From Ifrita kowaldi (Eukaryota > Chordata > Aves > Passeriformes > Cinclosomatidae), in contig VZRS01006541.1 in NCBI GenBank assembly GCA_013398055.1, positions 240,515 to 304,514 on the forward strand: a stretch of DNA of 64,000 bases. Reading direction: 5' to 3'. Positions 38,901 through 49,716 of the stretch are shown here, piece after piece. The notes beneath the pieces were generated by a model. The model was given only the letters and a program-made list of their open reading frames with translations, did no database searches and was not told the DNA's origin. Position numbers and translations under genes: made by a program. The first letter of the stretch is position 1, and each line of letters opens with the position of its first letter.

Positions 38901-40775
38901 TGCTGGCTTCCTTCTCTAATTGCACTTGCCTGTGAAACAGGACATGGCATAGGCATCTTTGCTTTCAAACTTCTTTTCTGTGGTCATCTACAAATAACAG
39001 ACCCACTTTGGGTTTCAATCTTCTTTGTAAAGGGTAACTCACTGAGTATGTAAAAGCCCTTATAAATTATTAGCGTCAAGCTTTAAAACTCAGGAGTTTT
39101 ACTCAGGAAATTGCACCTCCACAGGGTAGTCTGTGTGCCATCTTCGAAGCTCATTTCTTCTCCTTAAAGTCTAGGCTTTCCATCCGTTTCCCATATTTAT
39201 TTTCTGTTTTGATGAACCGGGGACAAAAGTTCAGACTCTATTTCACAGTACTCGGTTCCATTTTCCTTGTTTGAAACTCAAGCTTTCTACTTGGGTGACT
39301 ATTTTGGACAGACTGCTCTAATATTTTTATCTTCATAGGATTTTGAATTTAATGATCATAATGTTACAATCACACAGTCTGTAGGGATTTTCCTTCAGAG
39401 ACTGAACCAAAAAGAGCTATGCTTAGAAGTAGGGCAGGCATCACTTTCTGCATCTGCATTGAAGTCTGCATTGAATGGAAAAACTTGTTTTAAAGTATGG
39501 AATTACTCAATCAAATAAGCATTGTCCTTGTTTTCAGTGTTCGGCACTCATTATTTTTTTCCTCTTTTTTTCTGCTTGGCTGAAAGGGTTTCCTAGCATC
39601 CTGGGGAAAAAAAAAAAGATGACAATCATTATGCAGCTATAATAAAAATTTCCTCACCCACTAATGTAGCTGAGGCATTTCCATTCCAATCACAGAATTA
39701 AAAAAAAGTAAACCTGGAACTGAAAACATATTTCCCAGCAACGATCACTAAGACTGGTAATCCCTCTTGCTGCTCTTGCTTCCTGACTTGTTTCTCCTAG
39801 GGCCCTCAACACATTATTTCACCAAAGAGCAGTAGATATTTCTACATCTCTTGGCTATGAGCTGGAAAAGCTGCGTTTCCTGGTACTGATTATTTGTGTG
39901 AAGACAGTGAGGGTTCAGAGAAATAGGTCCTGTATTGTGAGAAGGTCAACCCTGCAGTGAGAGCCCAGGCTTATGTTTATAGCATTACTGTTCTGCTTCC
40001 CACTCAGACACTTTATGCAAACTACTTTGGCGTATTGCTGTCTGTGAATGTCATGGAAAATACTGTCTGCCTTGCAGGATACCAGCTAATATGTTTATGA
40101 TATTTAAACACTCTTTCTGTTATTTCTGTCTGGGTTTTTTTAGGTTTGCTTTATTTTTAACTAAAAGGGACTAGAAAGAAAACGTGTCATTCTTCTCTCC
40201 AGTAATAAGATATTCTGCTTTATACAAGTAAAATATATTAAAGGCTGTCCATATAAGAGTATTTGTTAAGGTTTCTACAACTAACTGTCTTAACAGCTAA
40301 TAGTGATTTTTCCCGAGAAGATATATAAAATGGGGAGGACATAAGGACTTCTGTCTCCCCCTGTCCCACACATTGTATGTGACTTTTAGTTCTAATCGTA
40401 ATATCCACACAGAAAGACAGTCAGGGGACAGCTTGTCTCACATCCTCAGAAGCACACCATCTGAAGGAAACTGAAGATCCGGCCTCAAAGGGTGCATATT
40501 TCAGCTGGGATAAGGAAGGGGGCTTCTAAGTGAGTCTCTCTGTTGTTTTAACTCACCACACTTTAGGTTATGTTGTGCAGCAGTTTTAGTAGTCTAGGAT
40601 TCCCCAATATGAAAAAACGCATAGCCTAAGAGCATGCATAATGCATGTCAGTGACCAGGGGATTCAGTCCAAGGGGCCAGGCCAGAGTGAAGGTACAGCA
40701 AAACCCCTGAGGTGTGTATAATATGGATGACAATGCCAGAGCAAAAGCAGCTTTGCCCTTGAGACCAGTTCTTAC
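35980..40775. other. AT-rich non-coding DNA
   Basis: About 4.8 kb without a recognised gene or transposon. A T-run lies at about 37938-37951. Frames at 36285-36707 (140 codons) and in 38623-38850 have no family resemblance. Confidence 0.6.
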
Positions 40776-40892
40776 CAGGAAATGCTGCTGTTGTGTTTCT
40801 ATGGGATTGATGTAGACCCAGACTCGGTCGTACAAGTGATAGGAAACACTGGAAAGAACAGGATACATTGGGTAGTTGCTGAACATGTATTT
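40776..40892 (-). CDS. Candidate internal coding exon, protein not identified
   Basis: On the minus strand a 117-bp segment (39 codons, no stop) is bounded by GATGCAG acceptor-like sequence (AG at 40893-40894) and a strong donor-like CTG|GTAAGAAC (GT at 40774-40775). The peptide begins KYMFSNYPMYPVLSSVSY and continues through LYDRVWVYINPIE to QQQHFL. It is rich in Tyr, Pro and other order-promoting residues and looks more protein-like than nearby chance frames. The open frame extends beyond both junctions (40626-40934). I cannot assign it to a family. No partner exon was recognised in the window, so it could be an exon of a large minus-strand gene, a retained pseudoexon, or chance. The acceptor's pyrimidine tract is only moderate. 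Confidence 0.3.
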
Positions 40893-42860
40893 CTGCATCA
40901 TAAAACCCAACCAAAAGTGTAGAAAAATCTGCATCCCAGCATGCTGTGTGTGGAACAGAGTTTCTCCTTTATCTATTCAGTTTTGACAGATTGCAACAAT
41001 GCTTTGTCTTGCTCTTCATAGTGTCTCTTACTTTCTGCTGGATGATAATCACTTTTTCCATGGTTCTTTTAAGAGGCTTCCAGCAAAATGACTTAGCTCT
41101 GTTATGGCAATGCTGTCATGCCGTCATTTGGCAAAGCCTCATTTCATGGGCTCATTTTTTGGTGCTCACCATGGCCAGGTCATGGCAGGGTTCGCTGTTA
41201 CCCTTTCATGATAGTCCAGTGTTGCTTTACCTGAGGGGCAGTAGCCAGGGTGGTTGGAAAAGATCTGGAAAGTCAAACTTGTGATTTGTGTTGAACACAT
41301 TAATGTCTAAGGGCAATGGAAAGTGTGCATACTAGATTGTTTTGCATAGGTCTGCAGGATAATTTGCTTTCTTTTTTTTCCTAATAGCTAATATTATCCT
41401 TTTATGCTACAGGAGAGACATTATCCTAAAGGTGAGTTAAGCTAGTTATCTTCTAATTTCTGGTTTTATATGTAAAAGCCCGAAGGTATGACCATGCAGT
41501 AGTTATTATATATTGTTTTTTAACATTGTCAGTGAAACTGATAAAACTAACGTTTTGCAGCACTGAGGGTCTGGTAAATTTGGTTCCTGATAAAGCCCTT
41601 TGGGAGTCCTAAATATTTCTAGCATGTTCTGAATAAGATGGAAGAAGGAAGAGGGAGATAAGGTATAAACAAAACCCCTCATTTTAGTGTGGCAAGTTAT
41701 GAGTCATCAGTAATTACTGAAAGCAAGGCAGGCGTCAAGACATGTATTTGTGAAACATGGCTCAGGGTTATAATTGTGGGCCGCAGACATAGATTTTAAA
41801 TTGTTCATTTACAGAGAAGGGCAGAATTTATAAATTTTAGTTAGCATGAAATTAATCTTTCTTTATTATATGGAATTTATTCAGTCTTTGTCTCCCAGTC
41901 TCAACAAGTAGGGAGCTATTGAATACAAATAATTTTTTAAGTTAAATAAATACACATGTACACAAAAATCAAAAGCAGTGTCTTTGGACCAGGATATTTT
42001 TCCTATTGCCTTTTTGAACTATCAACAATGGCTTGTTGGATCTGTAATCACCATTCCCAGGGAATTCTGTATGTGGACACAAAAAAGACATATGTTTAAG
42101 TATAACTGAATTTTTTGTGATTCTGACCAGTAACTCAAAATATTAAAAGGAAGAGTGAGCGGTTACTATACAACTTAAGTCCTTGTTGTGGATTATTTTG
42201 GGTTTTTTTAGTTTTTGGGGTTTTTTTCATTTATAATTAAATATTATTTCTCGTTGTCTGAAGCTATGTCTCTGCAGTATGAACACTAAGTAGAATTATT
42301 AATGTGGGTTTTTTCTCTCCAGAACTTTAACAGAGAATTGTAGTATTTTCTTCAAGAGCTGCATTGTTCACCATGAATTTGCTAAGAGATTTCTGTTCAG
42401 TAACAAGAGGTAAAAGAAACTGAAAGGGTTTATGAAGAGACCTGTGATTAATCTGAAAGACAGTCATCCAGTCTCTTTAGTCTTAACTGGAAGTGTTCCA
42501 AAACGCTATGCTTAAAACTGATATACAACATCACCTGGGAACAAAAATTGCTAAACTAAATACTTTCTGAATGAAACCATGGGTCTCTTATGGCAGATTT
42601 GAGCTTAACTGGTAATTTTCTTCAGCCAAAATTCTGATCATTCAGATGGGATATACACTGTGAACAATAAAAACCAAAGCCAACACCACTAACAAAAAAC
42701 CAAAGAATGGGCTACTGATCGCTAAATGGAATTGCTCTCCATTTCCTTCAATGAGGGAAAGGACGTCTAAAAAAAAAGAAAAAAATACGTTTTATAGGTA
42801 AAGACTCAAAGTGCTTATGATAAAGAGGCATGCATTCCAACTGTGCAGTCTATTTTATTT
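40893..42860. other. AT-rich non-coding DNA
   Basis: A plus-strand frame at 40946-41284 (112 codons, hydrophobic N-terminal half) has no family resemblance. Otherwise nothing was recognised. Confidence 0.55.
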
Positions 42861-42950
42861 TAGCATTTTCAAACACGAGAGTTTAAACACAAAGTTTGGT
42901 GTGTTTAGCATTTTCAAACACGGGAGTTTAAACACAAAGTTTGGTGTGTT
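42861..42950. repeat. 45-bp tandem duplication (2 copies, 1 mismatch)
   Basis: The unit at 42861-42905 is repeated at 42906-42950, differing only at 42878 (A) versus 42923 (G). Each unit contains the 8-bp palindrome GTTTAAAC. The near identity indicates a recent local duplication. Confidence 0.95.
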
Positions 42951-43003
42951 GTAAGAATTACATCTTAGTGGGACTATAGGAAAAAAAATAACTTTGTGTG
43001 TGA

Positions 43004-43435
43004 AATCACAGAATCATAGAATGGTTTGAGGAGGAAGGGATCTTAAAGATCATGTAGTTCCAACTCCGTGCCATGGACAGGGACACCTTCCACCACACCA
43101 GGTTGCTCAGATACCCATCCAATCTGGCCTTAAACTCTTCCAGGGATGGGGCATCCACAGCTTCTCTGGGCAGTGTTCCAGAGGCTCACCATTCTCACAG
43201 TGAAGAACTTCCTCCTTATATCTAATCCAGACCTACTCTCTTTTAGTTTGAGTCTATCCCTTACTGTCCTGTCAGCACGCACTCTTGAAAAAGTCTCTCT
43301 GTGTCTTCCTCGTAGGTTCTCTTCAGGTACTAGAAGGCTACAATTAGGTAACCCCAAAGCCTTCTTTTTTCCAGGTGAACAAATCCTTTTCTCTCAATCT
43401 TTCCTTGTAAGAGAGGTGTTCCATGCCTCTAATCA
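43004..43435 (-). mobile_element. CR1 LINE 3' fragment
   Basis: The 3' tail is at the left (AATCACAGAATCATAGAATGG near 43005), followed by 'gatcttaaagatcatg' and 'gccatggacagggacacctt'. A minus frame at 43357-43130 retains the ORF2 end: DRLKLKESRSGLDIRRKFFT and VRMVSLWN. The element extends to about 43435, where the 'aagagaggtgttccatgcct' block is the last recognisable part. 5'-truncated and inactive. Confidence 0.92.
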
Positions 43436-45893
43436 TCAGTTAAATCAAGCAAATACAGAAGTAATGAAGCAAATTATATAAATGTAAGTTTTGCATTCTT
43501 TCAAAATTTACAAAGCTAAAAAAATTTTACCTGATAATATGCAACGTTATTCAAGTTAATTCTGTTTTCTTACTATGCAGTTCACTAATACATATGTATA
43601 AACATTTTTCCTATTAGGAACATTTTCTAAATATGGCAATAGTTGAACTGTGTTAGGTTTCCAAAGGATACAATTATGTTGTCTACCTGCAGACAGGTGC
43701 TATAATCATGAAGTCTTTCTCCTGATGTAAATTTTCCTTCAACATTTGTCTTGATTTAAGGTCGTAGTTCCTCTTTAATATGTTAAAGGGGAATAATGGA
43801 ATATTGTTTGGAGGGTCTCCCCAGCACTGTTGCCCAGGCTGAATTTCTCCTCTCTCTAATAGATGGGAACAACTTGTCCATGAGATTTCCTGAGAAAATC
43901 TTTATATTTTAATGAAAGTAATTCAATCTGAGATTAGTCTAATCTATCAAAAGACAAAATGCAAATTTTTACCTCTCACCTTAGGACTCTTTTTATCTAA
44001 CTTTGCACTTTAAATATGAGACATCTTGACTTATTCCTGTGTGTGTCTAAAGCCAACTGAGAGCAAAAGACACTTCCTAAAGCAATTTCTTGAAACTTTG
44101 ACCTAATTTCTGTGGTAAAGTTTCATGTTTTTAAGTTAGTCATACTATACTCCAACACACCTCACTTTTTCAGGCATACAGATTGAGGAGAAAAGAATCT
44201 CTCACCACCTTCTGAATGAGAATCTGAGAAAGATGATAAAAATATCTTGATGACATTATTATAATCAAGGCAAAAATATGTAATGCTATGTGTTTCACAA
44301 TTTCTTGCTCATATTATTTCACGTGAAAATGTGAGTTTGTTTACTATTCTACTTTGATGCATATTAATCAAGTGTCATTTTGAAAGTGCTGCCTGGAAAG
44401 CAAATAGCTGTGTTTAACAGACATGCTCAAAAGAGCAAATTGCTTTCAGAAAGTAAGTCCTATGCATCTCCAGAGAAAGTCACACAATTTGGGAGGAAAA
44501 GTTTTTTTTTTTTAATAGTATCTTCTGTTTAATTTTCTTCTAATTTTTCTCTTTGATGACAATATCACCTGGTGATTAACATCTATACAAAATTGCTTCA
44601 TATATGGGTCAGGTTCATCTATAATTTCTAATACATATTTATTGGTTTTTGTGAACAGACATGCCAGAACAAATCCAAATTTCCTATCTGTTGCAGTATC
44701 TGTACCATGTTTGTGGACAGACAAATGCTGATACACTAAACCTTGCAGTTCTTAACTCCATAAAGTTTTAAGGCGCTGTATCTGCTTAGTAAAAATGAGG
44801 TCAATTTTTAAATAAGACAAGGTTTGTAAGTAGGTATGATTGGAAATCTTGGACAAGCCTTTAGGTACATGAAATCATCTGTTTGAAACATATATTGTTT
44901 GGAAGTTTATTGAAATTTCGATCTATACCAATCTGTTTAACAGAGGATATTACCTTGATAAAGGCAAGTTGAAAGGTAGATATCTGAGAGTAAGAATGGC
45001 TTTTAAATATTTCTCTATAACACCCTGTATATTTTCAAGACATCTAATTAACATGCTCATTAGCAAATTATATATTACAGATGTGATCTACACAATGAGC
45101 CAGGGTTCTATGTTTTATTGATCCATCACAGCTAAATCTGCATATAAAGAAAAGTACCATTTACAGTTACCTTAAGATCAGGACAGTACTAGCTTAGTTC
45201 AAATACATTTAAATATACATAATTGTATTAGGCAAGAAAGTATAAGTTGTACATGCTAAAGCAAGCTCATTGTTTAGGCTTAACATAAGCAAACTTTTCA
45301 TCTTAACATTAAAATTAGCCATCTTTCTTGTCAAGGACAGTCATCTCTGTATGATACTTGCCTATGCAATATTAACACTTCTATATTACTAAAACTTATT
45401 TTGTGATTTAAGAACTAATTTTTCTTCATTAAATTAATAAAAAGTCTTAAACATGAATATTTAGATAACTGTGTACTAGTCATCTTTAGGCTGAACTCTT
45501 ATCAATATCAATCTATTAAAATTGGAGTTTTCTGAATCTTCTACATCAGCACAAAACTTGAGGCAAGTGAATTAAATCAGTTTTGCTATACTGAAACCTG
45601 TCCTCACTTATGCCAGTAATCCTGATGTAGCCTTTGTGCACTTGTTTCTTTCTTTTCAGGCGAGAAAAAAAGTCTTTAGTGAAGATTATTATATATTTAT
45701 TAATTAAAAAGCTCTGAAAGTTCAATGGGATAATTTAAAAAAAACGAAAGGTGTAAGATAGAGGAACGTGTAATAAAATGACAGAACTCTGCTGTTTTGC
45801 TTGCATTGTTCTAAGTTAAGATAAACATGCAAGGCTATAGTGCAGTTTGCATTGTGTTTCTGAGTTTTTGTTGTTTGTTTGGTTTTTTTTAAA
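43436..45893. other. AT-rich non-coding DNA
   Basis: No gene or recognised transposon over 2.5 kb. A T-run lies at about 44503-44513. The right edge (45882-45890) is a T-run next to the start of the 1.9-kb duplicated unit. Confidence 0.6.
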
Positions 45894-47804
45894 TGCAGAT
45901 TTCTCCAGCATTACCTATCCCAGTGGAAATAGCAACTAATTAAAATTGCTATCATCAATAAAATCACATGTTCCCTCCTTGGAATGTGAGGCAGGACAAA
46001 AGTTACAAAGGCTACAAATATGTACTGAAAGCTTTAGCAAAAATTTTATAATTAGCACCCAAGAAAATTAGGGTTTGATAACTGCCTTTAATTCACCCAG
46101 AAATATACAGGGTTTTGCAAGATTAAACCAAGGACAAGGCTATCAGTCATGGAGATTTACTCAGGTTGTTCATCAAGCTTTTGAATTAATTTGTTAAAGA
46201 ACAAAATTTTATCACAAGAGAAAACAGTATTTCTAGAAAATGAGGAAGCTGATTCACCAGAAAATGGCATTTATGCCTCTTAATCCTCCAAAATCTTCAC
46301 CAGGGTGGGGATCCCATGGACTGTCAAGCTGAATTTTTCAAGTTCAGTCTAGATCTAGAGGTGTAGGGACCCTTCAGTCCCTTTACTAAGAGTAGGAAAT
46401 CTCCATGAGGGGCCCTCCTGCTGCTCTCCTTGGCACACCATGCCAAATTTTCAAGGCCCCTTTGCCAGCAAGGGGGAAGTCAACCTTGCCAGCAGGCCAC
46501 ATCTAATGATAAACACATTTAGATATTTAGAAAAATGCCTGTTAATTCACTCCCTTCATTATGGAGAAGTGCATCCTGAGATCCATATTAACAGGAATGA
46601 TGCACTCACACTTCAGTGAGATCCGCCACATAGTAAAAATATCTGCCAGCCCATTACAGGCCTCCCCTTGAATGCCCTTGGGTCACAGGGTTTGAGGAAA
46701 CCAGTGGAGCATCAAGATGAATAGGTGTGGTGACAGAAAGTATTACTGAAGGTGTAATATTGCTGTTATCTAAAATATTCATTCTCAATCTGAACCACTT
46801 TTTTCCACTGTGGTTGTCACAGAGCAGTCTGAGAGAAGACAGCTTATGTGAACTATAAAATTCCTACCTCACACTGGAAGGGCACCATGTTTATTCCCAA
46901 AAGGCATGTGAGAGATATATACAAATTAAAATACAAGCTAAATATTTGCCAGAAACTATTAACCTCTTTCTAACAGAGTAGAGGGAATATCCTGCACTGT
47001 GTAGGAGCTATGCTCAAAATTTTGTTTTATGGACTGAGATGAAGAGCACCTTACACAATCTCAGAACTGATGAATAAAACATTTTATAAATATTATTTTC
47101 AAATAATATTCAAAATCTCAATTTTCATGTCTTAGACTCCTTGCAATTTGATTTGAATAAGCTGCAAAAATAAAATGAAAAGTCTATATGGAAGTCTATA
47201 TAGAAATCCCAAACTTTTTATAGAATGGAATCATAGAACCATAGAATCTTCAAGGTTGGAAGAGACCTTTAAGATCAAAATCCACTCCATAACCTTGTTG
47301 GTCACTGAGGTCAGGCTGACAGGTTTATAATTCCCTGGATCTCCATCCTGCCCTTCTTGTGGATGGGTGCCACACTGGCCAACTTTCAATCATCCAGGAC
47401 CTCCCCATTTAGCCAAGACTGAAGATAAATGATGGAGAGCAGTTTAGCAAGCTCTTCCACCACCCTAGGATGAATCCCACCTGATCCCATAGACTTGTGG
47501 GCATCTAAGTGGCACAGCAGGTCACTGACTACCTCCTCCTGGATTTCAGGGGATCCATTCTGCTCCCCATCCCTGTCGACCAGCTCAGGAGGCTGGTTGC
47601 CCTGAGACAGCCAGTCCTACTGTAGAAGAGTGAGGCAAAGAAGGCATTAAGTACCTCAGCCTTTTCCTCGACTTTGGTGGCTGTATTCCTCCCCATCCAA
47701 TAAAGAATGGAGGTTTTCCTTGCCCCTCCTTTTTGCTATTAATGTCCTTATAAAAACACTTCTGTATATGAGAAACTGAGAAGTTTTGTTTAAGATTTTT
47801 TTTT
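45894..47804 (+). repeat. 1,911-bp direct duplication, copy 1
   Basis: Every base from TGCAGATTTCTCC at 45894 matches the position 1,912 higher in copy 2, without indels, except for at least six substitutions: 47068 T/G, 47075 T/C, 47374 A/G, 47578 G/T, 47683 G/C and 47690 T/C. The first 1,174 bp are identical by eye. The copy ends in a 9-T run immediately before an N. It contains a CR1 fragment and an AT-rich hairpin (47089-47110), with no gene. Confidence 0.97.
47221..47765 (-). mobile_element. CR1 LINE fragment with ORF2 C-terminal deletion (copy 1)
   Basis: The left end has the CR1 3' tail (AATCATAGAACCATAGAATC and 'aaggttggaagagacc'). From about 47295 it jumps to a more 5' part of ORF2 in reverse complement: 'ggtcaggctgacaggtttat', 'ccatagacttgtgggcatct', 'aggcaaagaaggcattaagt' and 'aatgtccttataaaaacact' are landmarks of the CR1 reverse-transcriptase region. 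The C-terminal part that normally separates these segments is missing. Confidence 0.9.
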
Positions 47805-47805
47805 N
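47805..47805. other. Single ambiguous base (N) at the duplication junction
   Basis: The only N in the window lies exactly between copy 1 (ending in a T-run) and copy 2 (starting TGCAG). This marks an assembly join or an unresolved homopolymer. Confidence 0.97.
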
Positions 47806-49716
47806 TGCAGATTTCTCCAGCATTACCTATCCCAGTGGAAATAGCAACTAATTAAAATTGCTATCATCAATAAAATCACATGTTCCCTCCTTGGAATGTG
47901 AGGCAGGACAAAAGTTACAAAGGCTACAAATATGTACTGAAAGCTTTAGCAAAAATTTTATAATTAGCACCCAAGAAAATTAGGGTTTGATAACTGCCTT
48001 TAATTCACCCAGAAATATACAGGGTTTTGCAAGATTAAACCAAGGACAAGGCTATCAGTCATGGAGATTTACTCAGGTTGTTCATCAAGCTTTTGAATTA
48101 ATTTGTTAAAGAACAAAATTTTATCACAAGAGAAAACAGTATTTCTAGAAAATGAGGAAGCTGATTCACCAGAAAATGGCATTTATGCCTCTTAATCCTC
48201 CAAAATCTTCACCAGGGTGGGGATCCCATGGACTGTCAAGCTGAATTTTTCAAGTTCAGTCTAGATCTAGAGGTGTAGGGACCCTTCAGTCCCTTTACTA
48301 AGAGTAGGAAATCTCCATGAGGGGCCCTCCTGCTGCTCTCCTTGGCACACCATGCCAAATTTTCAAGGCCCCTTTGCCAGCAAGGGGGAAGTCAACCTTG
48401 CCAGCAGGCCACATCTAATGATAAACACATTTAGATATTTAGAAAAATGCCTGTTAATTCACTCCCTTCATTATGGAGAAGTGCATCCTGAGATCCATAT
48501 TAACAGGAATGATGCACTCACACTTCAGTGAGATCCGCCACATAGTAAAAATATCTGCCAGCCCATTACAGGCCTCCCCTTGAATGCCCTTGGGTCACAG
48601 GGTTTGAGGAAACCAGTGGAGCATCAAGATGAATAGGTGTGGTGACAGAAAGTATTACTGAAGGTGTAATATTGCTGTTATCTAAAATATTCATTCTCAA
48701 TCTGAACCACTTTTTTCCACTGTGGTTGTCACAGAGCAGTCTGAGAGAAGACAGCTTATGTGAACTATAAAATTCCTACCTCACACTGGAAGGGCACCAT
48801 GTTTATTCCCAAAAGGCATGTGAGAGATATATACAAATTAAAATACAAGCTAAATATTTGCCAGAAACTATTAACCTCTTTCTAACAGAGTAGAGGGAAT
48901 ATCCTGCACTGTGTAGGAGCTATGCTCAAAATTTTGTTTTATGGACTGAGATGAAGAGCACCTTACACAATCTCAGAACGGATGAACAAAACATTTTATA
49001 AATATTATTTTCAAATAATATTCAAAATCTCAATTTTCATGTCTTAGACTCCTTGCAATTTGATTTGAATAAGCTGCAAAAATAAAATGAAAAGTCTATA
49101 TGGAAGTCTATATAGAAATCCCAAACTTTTTATAGAATGGAATCATAGAACCATAGAATCTTCAAGGTTGGAAGAGACCTTTAAGATCAAAATCCACTCC
49201 ATAACCTTGTTGGTCACTGAGGTCAGGCTGACAGGTTTATAATTCCCTGGATCTCCATCCTGCCCTTCTTGTGGATGGGTGCCACGCTGGCCAACTTTCA
49301 ATCATCCAGGACCTCCCCATTTAGCCAAGACTGAAGATAAATGATGGAGAGCAGTTTAGCAAGCTCTTCCACCACCCTAGGATGAATCCCACCTGATCCC
49401 ATAGACTTGTGGGCATCTAAGTGGCACAGCAGGTCACTGACTACCTCCTCCTGGATTTCAGGGGATCCATTCTGCTCCCCATCCCTGTCTACCAGCTCAG
49501 GAGGCTGGTTGCCCTGAGACAGCCAGTCCTACTGTAGAAGAGTGAGGCAAAGAAGGCATTAAGTACCTCAGCCTTTTCCTCGACTTTGGTGGCTCTATTC
49601 CCCCCCATCCAATAAAGAATGGAGGTTTTCCTTGCCCCTCCTTTTTGCTATTAATGTCCTTATAAAAACACTTCTGTATATGAGAAACTGAGAAGTTTTG
49701 TTTAAGATTTTTTTTT
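47806..49716 (+). repeat. 1,911-bp direct duplication, copy 2
   Basis: Partner of 45894-47804 at a constant 1,912-bp offset. The differing bases in this copy are at 48980, 48987, 49286, 49490, 49595 and 49602. It ends in the same 9-T run (49708-49716) and then continues into unique sequence starting AATTTAAAAC. Confidence 0.97.
49133..49677 (-). mobile_element. CR1 LINE fragment with ORF2 C-terminal deletion (copy 2)
   Basis: Counterpart of the CR1 in copy 1, with the same tail and the same internal jump. Four of the six substitutions between the duplicated copies fall here. It is the same insertion duplicated (or assembled twice), not an independent insertion. Confidence 0.9.

Noticed and set aside
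40946..41284. 112-codon hydrophobic plus-strand frame beside the candidate exon
   Set aside because: No family resemblance or splice structure; it is on the opposite strand to the candidate exon and is probably chance.
45894..49716. Tandem repeat array or active mobile element explanation for the 1.9-kb duplication
   Set aside because: There are no terminal repeats or coding content that would mobilise it, only two copies, and the N at the junction points to assembly or simple duplication.
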